From: Nitrospiraceae bacterium
GTDB taxonomy: Bacteria > Nitrospirota > Nitrospiria > Nitrospirales > Nitrospiraceae
DNA length: 64,000 bases
Assembly (NCBI GenBank): GCA_013140715.1
Contig: JABFSG010000033.1
Coordinates: 62,001 to 126,000, forward strand
Direction: 5' to 3'
Position numbers and translations under genes: made by a program. The notes below the pieces were generated by a model. It saw nothing but the letters and a program-made list of their open reading frames with translations, did no database searches and was not told the origin of the DNA. This document shows positions 63,773 to 64,000 of this stretch, piece by piece; position 1 is the first letter of the stretch; each line of letters starts with the position of its first letter.

Positions 63773-64000
63773 ATGTTGAAGATGGCTCATCTGCGCATTC
63801 TACTGCTTACCGCCTTGACAGCTGCGATTCCGGTGGTTGGTTTATCGCTTGATAGCGCTACCCGTACATGGACCTTTGACGATGCTCCGCCGGAGAGTCT
63901 TCCACCGGAATTCCAGGTGGGAACCCTATTTGATGGCCGACCAGCTGGAGAATGGAAGATCCTTCAGACTGAGACGGCCAAGACTGGAGCGCATGTGCTT
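63773..64000 (+). CDS. N-terminus of a secreted protein, cut by the window end
   Basis: The frame from ATG 63773 stays open for 76 codons to the window end. A signal peptide (LRILLLTALTAAIPVVGLS) is followed by TWTFDDAPPESLPPEFQVGT and LFDGRPAGEWKIL, which resembles the start of a DUF1080/GH16-like beta-sandwich protein. GGGAGC lies 7 bases upstream. Probably the third gene of the unit with the secreted protein and cupin. Confidence 0.6.
   Translation, partial: MLKMAHLRILLLTALTAAIPVVGLSLDSATRTWTFDDAPPESLPPEFQVGTLFDGRPAGEWKILQTETAKTGAHVL

Noticed and set aside
1..64000. CRISPR array, tRNA, rRNA or prophage
   Set aside because: No evenly spaced direct repeats, no cloverleaf and no phage structural genes were seen; the interspersed repeats are dispersed and have inverted ends, unlike CRISPR repeats.

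Overview
The window looks like a chromosomal segment of a Gram-negative bacterium. The closest overall match I can recognise is Nitrospira (phylum Nitrospirota). The reasons are many outer-membrane beta-barrel and porin genes, exported heme and lipoprotein genes, ThrH, a fatty-acid desaturase/Cfa/FAD-oxidoreductase operon, and several families of short interspersed repeats between genes. No rRNA, tRNA, CRISPR array or nitrogen-cycle marker was seen, so the genus is an inference.

Layout. 0-9 kb: envelope and housekeeping genes (metallophosphoesterase, HEAT protein, MarR regulator coupled to an MBL-fold hydrolase, transglutaminase-like protein, a two-gene ABC exporter behind a Lon-N protein, a secreted CrtC/AttH-like protein). 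9-11 kb: a small accessory patch with a methyltransferase, a DUF6602-type nuclease-like gene and a REP-like element. 11-20.4 kb: an export/outer-membrane island holding TatA, two nearly identical TatA/B-like genes each followed by an alginate-export porin (one intact, one decayed), a beta-barrel, a solute-binding lipoprotein, a one-heme Tll0287-like protein and a MetA-like outer-membrane gene broken by four single-base shifts. 20.4-24.9 kb: a debris zone with an IS1380-type transposase remnant, a group II intron 3' end, a MITE and further IS ends, around a catalytically dead caspase-like lipoprotein and an ankyrin protein.

24.9-32.4 kb: recQ, a frameshifted DUF559 gene between palindromes, thrH, a YkgJ-type protein, and the desaturase/Cfa/FAD-oxidoreductase operon that I read as a candidate mid-chain methyl-branched (or cyclopropane) fatty-acid pathway. 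33-44.6 kb: small envelope and signalling genes (lytic transglycosylase, broken PilZ gene, diguanylate cyclase, beta-helix, TPR, anmK) and a Zn/Mn-type ABC importer. 44.6-54.1 kb: hemD, a VOC protein, an MBL protein and UDP-glucuronate epimerase run, a Kef-type antiporter, an exported Lon-like protease and a Rieske oxygenase. 54.6-64 kb: DsrE and TusA sulfur-trafficking genes, ftcD overlapping rpsU, nth, a second DsrE gene, polA with a dead proofreading domain, and a secreted protein/cupin pair running off the window end.

The observations I rate highest are the branched-lipid operon, the duplicated tat-porin cassette with a dissectable pseudogene, the MetA-like gene whose four frameshifts are all +1 in G/C runs, the pseudo-caspase with a MITE at its start codon, and the interspersed inverted-repeat families.
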